Shown: positions 1-6,473 of the stretch, piece by piece
Numbering within the stretch: position 1 is the first letter of the stretch
Layout: each line of letters begins with the position of its first letter
Source of the DNA: Rhabdothermincola sp036846205
GTDB taxonomy: Bacteria; Actinomycetota; Acidimicrobiia; Acidimicrobiales; Acidimicrobilacustridaceae
Assembly (NCBI RefSeq): GCF_036846205.1
Contig: NZ_DAIUCK010000073.1
Location: 1 to 17,328 of the forward strand
Length of the DNA stretch: 17,328 nucleotides
Direction of reading: 5' to 3'
Translations under genes and position numbers: made by a program
Notes under the pieces: generated by a model
Told to the model about the DNA's origin: nothing
Seen by the model: the letters and a program-made list of their open reading frames with translations, nothing else
The model's database searches: none

Positions 1-147
1 CTTCCCCATCTGCGCGGTGGCGGGGATGAGGATGCCTCCGGTGGAGCGCCGCTCCCCTTCGGGCCCGCCCGTCTTCACGAGGATCCGATCGTTCATCATC
101 TTGATCGGAAGCTTCTCGTCGTCGCCCGACCCGGTCTCCGCTGTCAC
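1..147 (-). CDS. GroES-like co-chaperonin, N-terminal part (runs off left edge)
   Basis: Reading the minus strand from a GTG at 147 gives 49 codons with no stop to the window edge. After an acidic lead of about ten residues comes KLPIKMMNDRILVKT, then a Gly/Glu/Arg-rich segment, then GGILIPATAQMGK. This matches the start of the GroES/Cpn10 fold, where a 'hDRhhVK' strand is followed by a mobile loop ending in 'GGIhhP'. GroES caps the GroEL chamber in the cytoplasm. The acidic N-terminal extension and the ERRSTGGILIPATA wording recall a divergent actinobacterial co-chaperonin paralogue rather than the canonical groES next to groEL, which is not visible here. A hexamer TACCGT lies 7 nt before the GTG. 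A GGAG also lies 2 nt before the GTG, too close for a normal ribosome site. The rest of the gene is outside the window, so length and C-terminus cannot be judged. Confidence 0.75.
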   Translation of the reverse strand, partial: MTAETGSGDDEKLPIKMMNDRILVKTGGPEGERRSTGGILIPATAQMGK

Positions 148-153
148 GGCTCC

Positions 154-165
154 GACGGTACCGTC
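154..165. promoter_or_regulatory. Palindromic bidirectional promoter element GACGGTACCGTC
   Basis: This 12-bp perfect palindrome lies in the 25 bp between the divergent starts at 147 (minus) and 173 (plus). It gives TACCGT at 159-164 on the plus strand, 8 nt before the hydrolase GTG, and TACCGT at 160-155 on the minus strand, 7 nt before the GroES-like GTG. The two hexamers overlap by the central TA. The reading as a shared -10 element is inference; a repressor operator is the alternative. No -35 hexamer is evident on either side. Confidence 0.5.
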
Positions 166-172
166 TCTGCCC

Positions 173-808
173 GTGGCTGACGACTCGCTGGTACTGCGGA
201 CCGCCGATGGTCTGGCCCTGGAGGCCGAGATGCGGGCCCCCGAGCACCCCACGGCATCGGTGGTGCTCGCCCACCCGCACCCCCTCCACGGCGGCTCGAT
301 GCGCTCGGTGGTGACCAGCGAGCTGTTCCGGTTGCTGCCCGGGTCGGGGATCGTCGCCCTGCGGTTCAACTTCCGGGGAGTGGAGGGTTCGGAGGGCACC
401 CACGGTGGCGGGGTCGACGAAGCGCTCGACGTGGTGGCTGCCCTCGACGCCCTGGAGGCGGCCGGCGCGCCGGCGCCGCTCGCCGTCGTCGGATGGTCCT
501 TCGGCGGGGACGTATCCCTGAGCGTGGTCGACGAGCGGATCGACGGGTGGGTGCCGGTCGCGCCCACGCTACGGGTGCTCCCACCCGAGGCACTGGCGGC
601 CGCCCACGACCCCCGTCCCAAGCACCTCATCGTCCCCGAGCACGATCAGTTCCGCCCGCCGACGGCCGCCGCCGAGGCCACCGCCGGCTGGGTGAACACC
701 ACCATCGACACCGTGGCCGGCGCGGATCACTTCCTGCTGGGACGGACCGATGCGCTGGCCTCGCTCGTGCGCCGGCGCGTCGGCGACCTACCCCGCCGCG
801 CAGGCTGA
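173..808 (+). CDS. Alpha/beta hydrolase (COG2945-like serine hydrolase)
   Basis: The 211-residue protein has an alpha/beta-hydrolase fold. A HPHPLHGG stretch (residues 34-41) after the first core strand and the FNFRGVEGSEG motif (65-75) are typical of the small COG2945-type hydrolases. The nucleophile elbow is GWSFGG with Ser109. Asp158 (PEHDQF) and His186 (GADHFLLG) fit the acid and base of the triad. No signal peptide or membrane segment is seen, so it should be cytoplasmic; the substrate is unknown. I chose the GTG at 173 because the homologous fold begins just after it and TACCGT sits exactly 8 nt upstream. The reading frame is open further left, but that part is antisense to the GroES-like gene. 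The stop lies 3 bp from the hisF stop, so the two genes converge with no room for a terminator. Confidence 0.85.
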   Translation: MADDSLVLRTADGLALEAEMRAPEHPTASVVLAHPHPLHGGSMRSVVTSELFRLLPGSGIVALRFNFRGVEGSEGTHGGGVDEALDVVAALDALEAAGAPAPLAVVGWSFGGDVSLSVVDERIDGWVPVAPTLRVLPPEALAAAHDPRPKHLIVPEHDQFRPPTAAAEATAGWVNTTIDTVAGADHFLLGRTDALASLVRRRVGDLPRRAG

Positions 809-811
809 GCG

Positions 812-1594
812 TCACACCGGGCGCACCGTGACGCCCCGGGCCGCGAGGTGTTGCTTGGCCTCTGCGATGGTGTGCTCACCGAAGTGGAAGATCGACGCCG
901 CCAGCACCGCGTCGGCATGGCCGTCGAGCACGCCCTCGGCGAGATGCTCGAGGCACCCCACACCACCGCTGGCGATGACCGGCACTGCCACCGCGTCGGA
1001 CACGGCTCGGGTCAGCTCCAGGTCGAAGCCGTCGCGCGTGCCGTCCCGGTCCATCGAGGTGAGCAGGATCTCGCCCGCGCCGAGCCGGACCGCTTCCTGC
1101 GCCCACCAGCGCGCGTCGATGCCGGTCGGGGTCCTCCCACCGTGGGTGAACACCTCGAAGCCTGAAGGGGTCGGGGTCCCCGGACCCGGTGTGCACCTCC
1201 GGGCGTCGATCGCCACCACCACGCACTGAGCCCCGAACTCCTCGGCGAGCTCCGCGATCAGCTGCGGGCGGGCCACCGCGGCCGTGTTGACCGACACCTT
1301 GTCGGCCCCCGCTCGCAGCAGTTCCCGGGCGTCATCCACGCTGCGGATGCCGCCGCCGATCGTGAAGGGGATGAACACCTGCTCGGCGGTGCGGCGCACC
1401 ACGTCGACGATCGTCGCCCGGTCGTCGCTCGACGCGGTGATGTCGAGGAAGACCAACTCGTCGGCGCCCTCGGCGTCGTAGCGGGCAGCCAGCTCCACCG
1501 GATCACCGGCGTCCCGGAGGTCGACGAAGTTCACGCCCTTGACGACCCGTCCCCTGTCGACGTCCAGGCAGGGGATGACCCGAGCGGTGCGCAC
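812..1594 (-). CDS. hisF: Imidazole glycerol phosphate synthase, cyclase subunit HisF
   Basis: HisF is the (beta/alpha)8-barrel cyclase that takes ammonia from HisH and converts PRFAR to imidazole glycerol phosphate and AICAR. The 260-residue length is normal for the family. The two catalytic aspartates fall at the canonical positions: Asp11 in IPCLDVD and Asp130 in VVVAIDARR. The phosphate-binding loops TIGGGIRS (78-85) and the later ASGGVG are present. The start is GTG at 1594, separated from the hisA stop by one base. An AGGGGGT at 1608-1602 lies 7 nt upstream, a good Shine-Dalgarno site inside the hisA end. It is the last gene of the his operon in this window; hisI/hisE, which often follow hisF in actinobacteria, are absent, and a convergent hydrolase begins 3 bp beyond the stop. 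Confidence 0.97.
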   Translation of the reverse strand: MRTARVIPCLDVDRGRVVKGVNFVDLRDAGDPVELAARYDAEGADELVFLDITASSDDRATIVDVVRRTAEQVFIPFTIGGGIRSVDDARELLRAGADKVSVNTAAVARPQLIAELAEEFGAQCVVVAIDARRCTPGPGTPTPSGFEVFTHGGRTPTGIDARWWAQEAVRLGAGEILLTSMDRDGTRDGFDLELTRAVSDAVAVPVIASGGVGCLEHLAEGVLDGHADAVLAASIFHFGEHTIAEAKQHLAARGVTVRPV

Positions 1595-1595
1595 G

Positions 1596-2336
1596 TCAAC
1601 GACCCCCTGGCTCAGCCAGCGCGGCCAGCGCCTCGGCCACCGTGAAGTGCTCTTCGTAGAGCGCCCGGCCGACGATCACCCCGGCCAGGGCCCGACCGCG
1701 GCGACTGCGGAGCGCAGCCAGGGTGCGCAGGTCGTCGAGGCTGCCGACACCTCCCGAGGCGATGACGTCGAGCGAGGTCGCGTCCAGCACCTCGGCCAGT
1801 CCCTCCACGTCGGGACCCTCGAGGGTGCCGTCGCGGCCGATCTCGGTGACCACCAGCGCCTCCACCCCCTGGTCCTCGAAGCCGCGGGCCACGTCCAGCA
1901 GGTCGTGGCCGCTGCTGCGGAGCCAGCCGCGCACCGCCACGTCGCGACCGCGGGCATCGAGGCCCACGGCGACCGGGTACCGCGCCGCGAGCCGGGCCAC
2001 CAGGGCCGGCTGCTCCAGCGCCGCGGTGCCCAACACGACCCGGGCCGCCCCGGCTTCGAACAACGCCTCCGCGGCGGCCTCGTCGCGCACCCCTCCCCCG
2101 GTCTGGACCCGCACGTCCACCGCGCTGGCGATCCGCGCCACGGCGTCGCGGTTGACGGGGTGTCCCGTGCGGGCCGCGTCGAGGTCGACCACGTGCAGCC
2201 ATCCGGCGCCGGCAGCGGCGAAGACCCGGGCCTGCGCGACCGGGTCGTCGTGGTACACGGTCTCTCGGGCGTAGTCGCCCTGGAAGAGCCGTACGCAGCG
2301 ACCGCCGCGCAGGTCGATGGCGGGATACAGGTCCAT
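1596..2336 (-). CDS. hisA: ProFAR isomerase HisA
   Basis: HisA opens the ribose ring of ProFAR to give PRFAR, the HisF substrate. The 246-residue barrel has the catalytic pair Asp8 (PAIDLRGG) and Asp127 (AVGLDARG), plus phosphate loops QTGGGVRD (78-85) and ASGGVGSL (193-200). Many actinobacteria instead carry PriA, a dual HisA/TrpF enzyme. Here the AIDLRGG start and QTGGG loop look like single-function HisA, where PriA usually has a V-D-V-A-D-G start and an E-L-S-G-G loop. That distinction comes from remembered family signatures and should be treated as likely, not proven. The ATG at 2336 shares its A with the hisH stop (TGATG), a classic translational-coupling overlap. Confidence 0.93.
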   Translation of the reverse strand: MDLYPAIDLRGGRCVRLFQGDYARETVYHDDPVAQARVFAAAGAGWLHVVDLDAARTGHPVNRDAVARIASAVDVRVQTGGGVRDEAAAEALFEAGAARVVLGTAALEQPALVARLAARYPVAVGLDARGRDVAVRGWLRSSGHDLLDVARGFEDQGVEALVVTEIGRDGTLEGPDVEGLAEVLDATSLDVIASGGVGSLDDLRTLAALRSRRGRALAGVIVGRALYEEHFTVAEALAALAEPGGR

Positions 2337-2956
2337 CAGGCGGCCGCCCGCCCTGCGGCGGCATCGACGAAGTTGCGCAGGACGGCCAGCCCCGCCGCCC
2401 CGGACTTCTCGGGATGGAACTGGGTGGCCCACACGTGGTCCCGCTGGACCGCGGCGACCACCGGCCCGCCGTAGTCGCAGGTGGCGATCACGCCCCCGTC
2501 GTGGTCGGCGGCATAGGAGTGCACGAAGTACATCCAGATAGGCTCGGGCAGCGAATCGAGCAGGGGCGAGGGCCGCACGACGTCGAGCACGTTCCACTGC
2601 ATCTGCGGCCGCTTGACCCCGTCGGGAAGTGCCCGGACGTGTCCGTCGAGCACCCCCAGCCCGGCCACGCCCGGCGACTCGTCGGAGCCTTCGTACAGCA
2701 GCTGCATCCCCACGCAGATGCCGAAGAACGGCGTGCCGCGCTCGATCGCCTCCAGCGCGACCACGTCGAGCCCGCTGTCCCGCAGGGCCTCCATGCAACG
2801 CCCGAACGAGCCGACCCCCGGCAGCACCACCCCTGCCGCCTCGCGCACCAACCGGGGGTCGGCGGTCAGGCGGGCATCGGCCCCCACGTGCTGGAGGGCC
2901 TTCTGGGCGGAGCGCAGGTTCCCGATGCCGTAGTCCAGGACGGCGATGAGGGTCAC
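2336..2956 (-). CDS. hisH: Imidazole glycerol phosphate synthase, glutamine amidotransferase subunit HisH
   Basis: HisH is a class I glutamine amidotransferase that hydrolyses glutamine and channels ammonia into HisF. In the 206-residue protein the triad is visible: Cys81 in FGICVGMQLL, His181 and Glu183 in QFHPEKS. The oxyanion-loop region LPGVGSFG (45-52) and the N-terminal VLDYGIGNLRS are also typical. I chose the GTG at 2956 because the conserved 'IAVLDYG' strand starts just after it and a strong Shine-Dalgarno site GAGGTG (2967-2962) lies 5 nt upstream; a longer in-frame start would run into hisB. The gene begins 16 bp after the hisB stop and overlaps hisA by one base. Confidence 0.96.
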   Translation of the reverse strand: MTLIAVLDYGIGNLRSAQKALQHVGADARLTADPRLVREAAGVVLPGVGSFGRCMEALRDSGLDVVALEAIERGTPFFGICVGMQLLYEGSDESPGVAGLGVLDGHVRALPDGVKRPQMQWNVLDVVRPSPLLDSLPEPIWMYFVHSYAADHDGGVIATCDYGGPVVAAVQRDHVWATQFHPEKSGAAGLAVLRNFVDAAAGRAAA

Positions 2957-2961
2957 CTCAG

Positions 2962-2967
2962 CACCTC
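2962..2967 (-). promoter_or_regulatory. Strong ribosome binding site of hisH (GAGGTG)
   Basis: GAGGTG on the minus strand is complementary to the 16S rRNA 3' end and lies 5 nt before the hisH GTG. It fixes that start and shows that inner operon genes use Shine-Dalgarno initiation, unlike most of the first genes in this window. Confidence 0.65.
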
Positions 2968-2972
2968 GACCC

Positions 2973-3593
2973 TCACAGCACACCCTTGGTGGAGGGCACG
3001 CCCGTGCCTTCGACCCGCACGGCGTCCCGCAGCGAGCGGGCCACGGACTTGAACGTGGCCTCGACGATGTGGTGGGTGTTGCGGCCGCGGACCAGGGTGA
3101 TGTGCAGGGTCAGCGCCGCGGCGGTGGCGAAGGCCCGCCAGAACTCCTCCACCAGCTGCGGGTCGAACGGCGGTTCCCCGAGGATCTTCTCCCCGGGGAA
3201 CGCCACCTCGTAGTGCAGATACGGGCGACCGGACAGGTCCAGGGCCACGTCGACCAGGGCCTCGTCCAGGGGCACCCGGTTGGATGCGAACCGGCGAACG
3301 CCGGCCTTGTCCCCCAGGGCGTCGCCGAAGGCCTCGCCGAGCACGATGCCGACATCCTCGACCGTGTGATGGGCATCGACCTCCAGATCCCCTGCTGCCC
3401 GCAGGGTGAGGTCGAACCCACCGTGACGGCCGAGTTGGGTGAGCATGTGGTCGAAGAAGGGGATGCCCGTGGCCACCTCGACCGCGCCGGTGCCATCGAG
3501 GGCGAGCTCGACGGACACCTCGGTCTCCTTGGTGGTGCGATGGCGGACAGACCGCCGGGCGGAGCCGGAAGGACTGGAGGAACTGGTCGTCAT
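2973..3593 (-). CDS. hisB: Imidazoleglycerol-phosphate dehydratase HisB
   Basis: HisB removes water from imidazole glycerol phosphate to give imidazole acetol phosphate, the HisC substrate. The 206-residue single-domain form (no HisN-type phosphatase fusion) shows both metal-binding histidine motifs, HHTVED (75-80) and HHIVEATFK (174-182), plus FFDHML (46-51) and the ending GVPSTKGVL. The first 17 residues are Ser/Arg-rich and not conserved. The ATG at 3593 overlaps the hisC stop as ATGA, and AGGGAGA (3607-3601) lies 7 nt upstream as a ribosome site. Manganese-dependent 24-mer assembly is known for the family. Confidence 0.97.
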   Translation of the reverse strand: MTTSSSSPSGSARRSVRHRTTKETEVSVELALDGTGAVEVATGIPFFDHMLTQLGRHGGFDLTLRAAGDLEVDAHHTVEDVGIVLGEAFGDALGDKAGVRRFASNRVPLDEALVDVALDLSGRPYLHYEVAFPGEKILGEPPFDPQLVEEFWRAFATAAALTLHITLVRGRNTHHIVEATFKSVARSLRDAVRVEGTGVPSTKGVL

Positions 3594-4660
3594 GTGAGGA
3601 TCTCCCTGAGTGCGGTGAGGAACGCGTCGTCCTCCTCGGCAGTGCCGATCGTGACCCGCAGACAGCCCTCGAGACGGGGCCACGAGCTGCAGTCCCGCAC
3701 CAGCACCGAGCGCTCAACCAGTGCCTCCCACACCGCCCGACCGTCGCGCTCGACGGGCCGGAAGAGCACGAAGTTGGCCCCCGACGGCCACACCTCCACC
3801 GGCAGCTCGCCCAGCGCGGCGACCAGCCGGCCGCGCTCGTCCACCAGATGCGAGACCCGGGCTTCCATCTCGTCGACGTACTCCAGCGCCAGGCGGCCGG
3901 CCAGCTGCTTGAACGAGTCGAGGTGGTACGGCAGCACGACCTTGAAGAGCTGCTCGACCACGGCTGCCGGCCCGATCAGGTAACCGAGTCGACCCGCGGC
4001 CATGGACCAGGTCTTGGAGAACGTGCGGGTCACCACCAGCGGCTGGTCCTCGGCCACCAGCTCGAGGGCTGACCAGGGCGCGAACTGGGCGTAGGCCTCG
4101 TCGACGACGAGCAGGCACCCACGGGCCCGGGCCAGCCCGAGGACCTCCCGCACGTCGTCGGGCGAGTCGACCACCCCGGTCGGGTTGTTGGGTGAGCACA
4201 GGAACGCCACCGCAGGTGGCTCGGGATCGTCGAGGAGCCGGCGGACCTCCGCCAGGTCGAGCGAGAAGTCCGGGCCCCGTTCCCCCTCGACGACGGTCGA
4301 GCCCACCAGCCGGGCGATGTGGCCGTGCAGGGCATAGGTCGGCTCCCAGACCGCGACCCGCCGGCCTGCTCCCGCGTAGGCCAGCAGCACGGTCTGGAGC
4401 ACCTCGTTCGAGCCGTTCGCCGGGAACACCTGGCTGGGATCGACCTCGTGAAGCCGGGCGATGGCAGCCCGCAGCTCGGTCGCGTCCCGGTCGGGGTAGC
4501 GGTTCCAGGCGATGGTCCGGGTCGCCCGTGCCAGCTCGTCCACCCAGGCTGCCGGCGGAGGCTCCGGGGACTCGTTGGTGTTGAGGCGGACGGCCACGTC
4601 GAGCTGTGGTGAGTGGTACCCGTCCATCAGCGCCAGATCGGCGCGGGGGGTCGGCGTCAC
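3590..4660 (-). CDS. hisC: Histidinol-phosphate aminotransferase HisC
   Basis: HisC is a fold-type I PLP aminotransferase that converts imidazole acetol phosphate and glutamate to histidinol phosphate. In the 356-residue protein the PLP lysine is Lys216 in TRTFSKTWSMAAGRLGY; Asp187 and Tyr190 (VVDEAYAQF) and Asn159 (SPNNPTG) contact the cofactor. The N-terminal LNTNESP (27-32 region) and C-terminal RVTIGT are typical of HisC. The S-K-T-W-S-M form around the lysine differs from the common S-K-A-F-G-L form but keeps the key residues. The GTG at 4660 overlaps the hisD stop as GTGA, with GAGGG (4671-4667) 6 nt upstream. The frame stays open upstream through hisD, but that stretch is only a shadow of hisD codons. 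Confidence 0.95.
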   Translation of the reverse strand: MTPTPRADLALMDGYHSPQLDVAVRLNTNESPEPPPAAWVDELARATRTIAWNRYPDRDATELRAAIARLHEVDPSQVFPANGSNEVLQTVLLAYAGAGRRVAVWEPTYALHGHIARLVGSTVVEGERGPDFSLDLAEVRRLLDDPEPPAVAFLCSPNNPTGVVDSPDDVREVLGLARARGCLLVVDEAYAQFAPWSALELVAEDQPLVVTRTFSKTWSMAAGRLGYLIGPAAVVEQLFKVVLPYHLDSFKQLAGRLALEYVDEMEARVSHLVDERGRLVAALGELPVEVWPSGANFVLFRPVERDGRAVWEALVERSVLVRDCSSWPRLEGCLRVTIGTAEEDDAFLTALREILT

Positions 4661-5961
4661 GGGGCGCCCTCGCCGGCGGGAGCCGTGGTGCGCAGCAGGA
4701 TCGACCGGGCGTGGGCGTCGAAGCCTTCGATCTCGGCGAGGGTCTGCACGTACGGCGCCACCTTCTCGAACGCCGCCCGGTCGAGGCTGATGACGTGGAG
4801 CTGCTTGAGGAAATCGCCGACGGTCAGCGCGCTGGCGAAGCGGGCGGTACCGGCGGTGGGCAGGACGTGGCTCGGGCCGGCGAGGTAGTCGCCCACGGAG
4901 GCCGGTGCAAAGGAGCCACAGAACACCGCGCCGGCGTGACGGACCAGCGGGACCAGCCGGTCGGGATCCGACGACATGAGCTGGAGGTGCTCGGGGGCGA
5001 TGAGGTTGGCCAGCTCGATGGCCTGCTCGGCGTCGTCGACCAGGGCCAGGTGGCCGCCGGTGCGGAGTGTCGATTCGATCTCGGCCCGCCGGGGCGCGAC
5101 CTCGACCAGCCGGGCGACCGCCCGGTCGATCGCCTCGGCCGCCGGCTCGGACCAGGTGATCAGCCACGCGGCGCCGTCGGGCCCGTGCTCGGCCTGGACG
5201 ATGAGGTCGATCGCGGCCAGCTCGACCGGGGTGGAGTCGTCGGCCACGACCACGATCTCCGAGGGCCCGGCGAACGCGGACGGGACGCCCACGATGCCTG
5301 CCACCTCCTGCTTGGCGAGCGCGACGTACACGTTCCCCGGACCGGCGATGACGTCCACCGGGCGGATCGACTCCGTGCCGTAGGCCATGGCGGCGATGGC
5401 CTGCGCGCCGCCCACCGCGTAGACCTCCTCGACCCCGGCGAGGGCGGCGGCCGCCAGGGTGACCTCGGCCACCGCTCCCCGCTCCCGGTCGGGCGGCACG
5501 CACAGCACGAGCTCGGGCACACCGGCCACCCGGGCCGGGACCGCGGTCATCAGCACCGTCGACGGGTAGGCCCCCCGCCCTCCCGGCACGTACAACCCGG
5601 CCCGGTCCACGGGGACCGCCCGCTCCCGCACCACGACGCCGTCACGCTCGTAGATCCTCTCCGGGTGCAGCTGAGCCTGGTGGAAATCGCGGATGGCGTC
5701 GTGGGCGGCGGTGATCGCCTCCCGGACCGGGTCGGGGATCGCGCCCAGCGCCTGCTCAAGTTCCCGGGGCGGCACCCGCAGGTCGTCGAGGGCCACGCCG
5801 TCGAAGCGCTCCGTGTACTCACGCAGGGCGTCATCGCCGCGGGCACGGACATCGTCAAGGATCGCCCGCACGGCCGCCAGCGGCGGCTCAGCGGTGCTGA
5901 CCGGCCGCGGCAGGGCGCCGCGGAGATCGGTGACACCACGGAGATCCACACGGTTCAGCAC
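4657..5961 (-). CDS. hisD: Histidinol dehydrogenase HisD
   Basis: HisD carries out the last two steps of the pathway, NAD-dependent oxidation of histidinol to histidine. In the 434-residue protein the zinc ligands are recognisable: Gln256 and His259 (QAEHGPD), Asp358 (VGDYLAGPSHVLPT) and His417 (FDAHARS). The general-base pair Glu324-His325 lies in IAPEHLQL, and the NAD region has VYVPGG-like and AGPGNVYVALAK motifs. It is the first gene of the operon. I chose the GTG at 5961 because TACCGT (5975-5970) lies exactly 8 nt upstream and no Shine-Dalgarno site is present; an in-frame TTG at 5970 would add three residues. With the transcript starting at or next to the GTG, there is no room for a leader-peptide attenuator, and no T-box was seen. 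Confidence 0.97.
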   Translation of the reverse strand: MLNRVDLRGVTDLRGALPRPVSTAEPPLAAVRAILDDVRARGDDALREYTERFDGVALDDLRVPPRELEQALGAIPDPVREAITAAHDAIRDFHQAQLHPERIYERDGVVVRERAVPVDRAGLYVPGGRGAYPSTVLMTAVPARVAGVPELVLCVPPDRERGAVAEVTLAAAALAGVEEVYAVGGAQAIAAMAYGTESIRPVDVIAGPGNVYVALAKQEVAGIVGVPSAFAGPSEIVVVADDSTPVELAAIDLIVQAEHGPDGAAWLITWSEPAAEAIDRAVARLVEVAPRRAEIESTLRTGGHLALVDDAEQAIELANLIAPEHLQLMSSDPDRLVPLVRHAGAVFCGSFAPASVGDYLAGPSHVLPTAGTARFASALTVGDFLKQLHVISLDRAAFEKVAPYVQTLAEIEGFDAHARSILLRTTAPAGEGAP

Positions 5962-5969
5962 GGCGCCCA

Positions 5970-5975
5970 ACGGTA
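5970..5975 (-). promoter_or_regulatory. -10 element of the his operon (TACCGT), near-leaderless
   Basis: TACCGT on the minus strand ends 8 nt before the hisD GTG. The same hexamer with the same spacing precedes the hydrolase start at 173. No Shine-Dalgarno site lies between hexamer and start, so a leaderless or nearly leaderless hisD mRNA is inferred. No good -35 box is visible. Confidence 0.5.
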
Positions 5976-6018
5976 GCGGGCGTGCCCGCCGAGGCCGGTA
6001 CCGGTTTGACTTGGGGGG

Positions 6019-6210
6019 ATGGATCCCGATCGCGCCGAGCTGTCGTCCGTGTCCACCAGCCTCGATGACCTCTCCGCCCGGGTGGAGCGGCTCGCCGGCA
6101 GCCTCCAGCGCCGGCGCCAGGATGCCCTCGCCGCTGACCTCTACGAGGTCGAGCGGGCGTTGCGGATGGCCGTGCGCCGGCTGGCACAGGTGCTTCGCCG
6201 GCTGGACTGA
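6019..6210 (+). CDS. Small hypothetical helical protein
   Basis: This 63-residue protein is of unknown function. Nearly all of it can be drawn as amphipathic helix, with regular Leu/Val spacing at residues 15-30 (LDDLSARVERLAGSLQ) and 40-62 (ADLYEVERALRMAVRRLAQVL). It is charged (many Arg, Asp, Glu), with no signal peptide and no cysteine. Codon third positions are overwhelmingly G or C, as in the neighbours, which supports real coding. It is divergent from hisD by 57 bp. A G-run (6013-6018) lies directly against the ATG, so the initiation signal is unclear, and no TAnnnT hexamer sits at the spacing seen elsewhere. A conserved actinobacterial small protein is plausible, but I do not recognise the family. 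Confidence 0.55.
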   Translation: MDPDRAELSSVSTSLDDLSARVERLAGSLQRRRQDALAADLYEVERALRMAVRRLAQVLRRLD

Positions 6211-6252
6211 CGGCGCGCGGCCAACAGCGAGGGCAGGCAGGCGGATCCGGCC

Positions 6253-6286
6253 AAAACGAGGGCCGGCGCCCCGTAGGGCGCCGGCC
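6253..6286 (-). terminator. Intrinsic terminator with UACG tetraloop
   Basis: On the minus strand an 11-bp perfect GC stem (GGCCGGCGCCC with its complement) closes the loop UACG by a C-G pair, which is an extra-stable UNCG-type tetraloop. CTCG and then TTTT follow. It would stop transcripts coming from nth or from the small-RNA candidate before they enter the region upstream of hisD. On the plus strand the stem is the same but no T-run follows. Confidence 0.65.
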
Positions 6287-6349
6287 GGGGCGACACTGGG
6301 CGGCGGATCCCAGACGTGTCGCCGGGTACCAGGTGGCGGGAACCTGGTA
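6253..6349 (-). ncRNA. Candidate small RNA of about 95 nt with three stacked hairpins
   Basis: Read on the minus strand, a TAAGGT hexamer (6361-6356) is followed after about 7-8 nt by three hairpins in a row. Hairpin 1 has an 8-bp perfect stem TACCAGGT/ACCTGGTA (6349-6327) with loop TCCCGCC. Hairpin 2 (6323-6289) has an 8-bp stem GGCGACAC/GTGTCGCC, a 3-nt bulge, 4 more pairs and loop ATCCGCCG. Hairpin 3 is an intrinsic terminator (6286-6253). Both free loops show CCGCC, which could pair with purine-rich ribosome-site sequence. C-rich hairpin loops ending in a terminator recall the actinobacterial 6C RNA, but the run of six C is missing. It could instead be only the 3' untranslated region of nth. 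Confidence 0.45.
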
Positions 6350-6355
6350 ACGCGT

Positions 6356-6361
6356 ACCTTA
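6356..6361 (-). promoter_or_regulatory. Possible -10 element (TAAGGT) for the small RNA
   Basis: TAAGGT on the minus strand has the same TAnnnT form as the gene promoters in this window and ends 6 nt before the first hairpin, with a start expected near 6347-6349. The -35 region has no recognisable TTGACA-like sequence. Confidence 0.35.
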
Positions 6362-6411
6362 CAACGAGTCGGGGCCGGGTTGGTACCTCTCGGGGAGGAT
6401 TTTCTCCTGCT

Positions 6412-6446
6412 GGCTCGTGGCTCCGATCACGGCTGAGCCGCTTTTT
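6412..6446 (+). terminator. Possible intrinsic terminator for plus-strand transcripts
   Basis: GGCTC (6412-6416) pairs with GAGCC (6435-6439), extended by GTG/CAC with an internal bulge, and TTTTT follows at 6442-6446. It would end transcripts from the small gene at 6019-6210, which would then overlap the minus-strand candidate RNA. The stem is imperfect, so support is moderate. Confidence 0.35.
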
Positions 6447-6473
6447 CCGAGCTGGACGGACGCCATGCCGCCC

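Noticed and set aside
1539..2474. Long plus-strand open frame opposite hisA/hisF
   Set aside because: It is antisense to clearly recognised his genes and its translation has no family features; high GC produces such frames.
4661..5503. Possible N-terminal extension of hisC making a 637-residue protein
   Set aside because: The added part is Arg/Gly-rich, out-of-frame hisD sequence. The GTG at 4660 with a Shine-Dalgarno site gives a normal HisC.
4606..5976. 456-codon plus-strand open frame opposite hisD
   Set aside because: It mirrors hisD codons, is rich in Gly, His, Asp and Arg, and shows no motif; hisD has all its catalytic residues.
5995..6004. 10-bp palindrome CCGGTACCGG between hisD and the small gene
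   Set aside because: It resembles the 154-165 palindrome, but neither strand has TAnnnT in it and its spacing to the starts does not fit; likely chance in GC-rich DNA.
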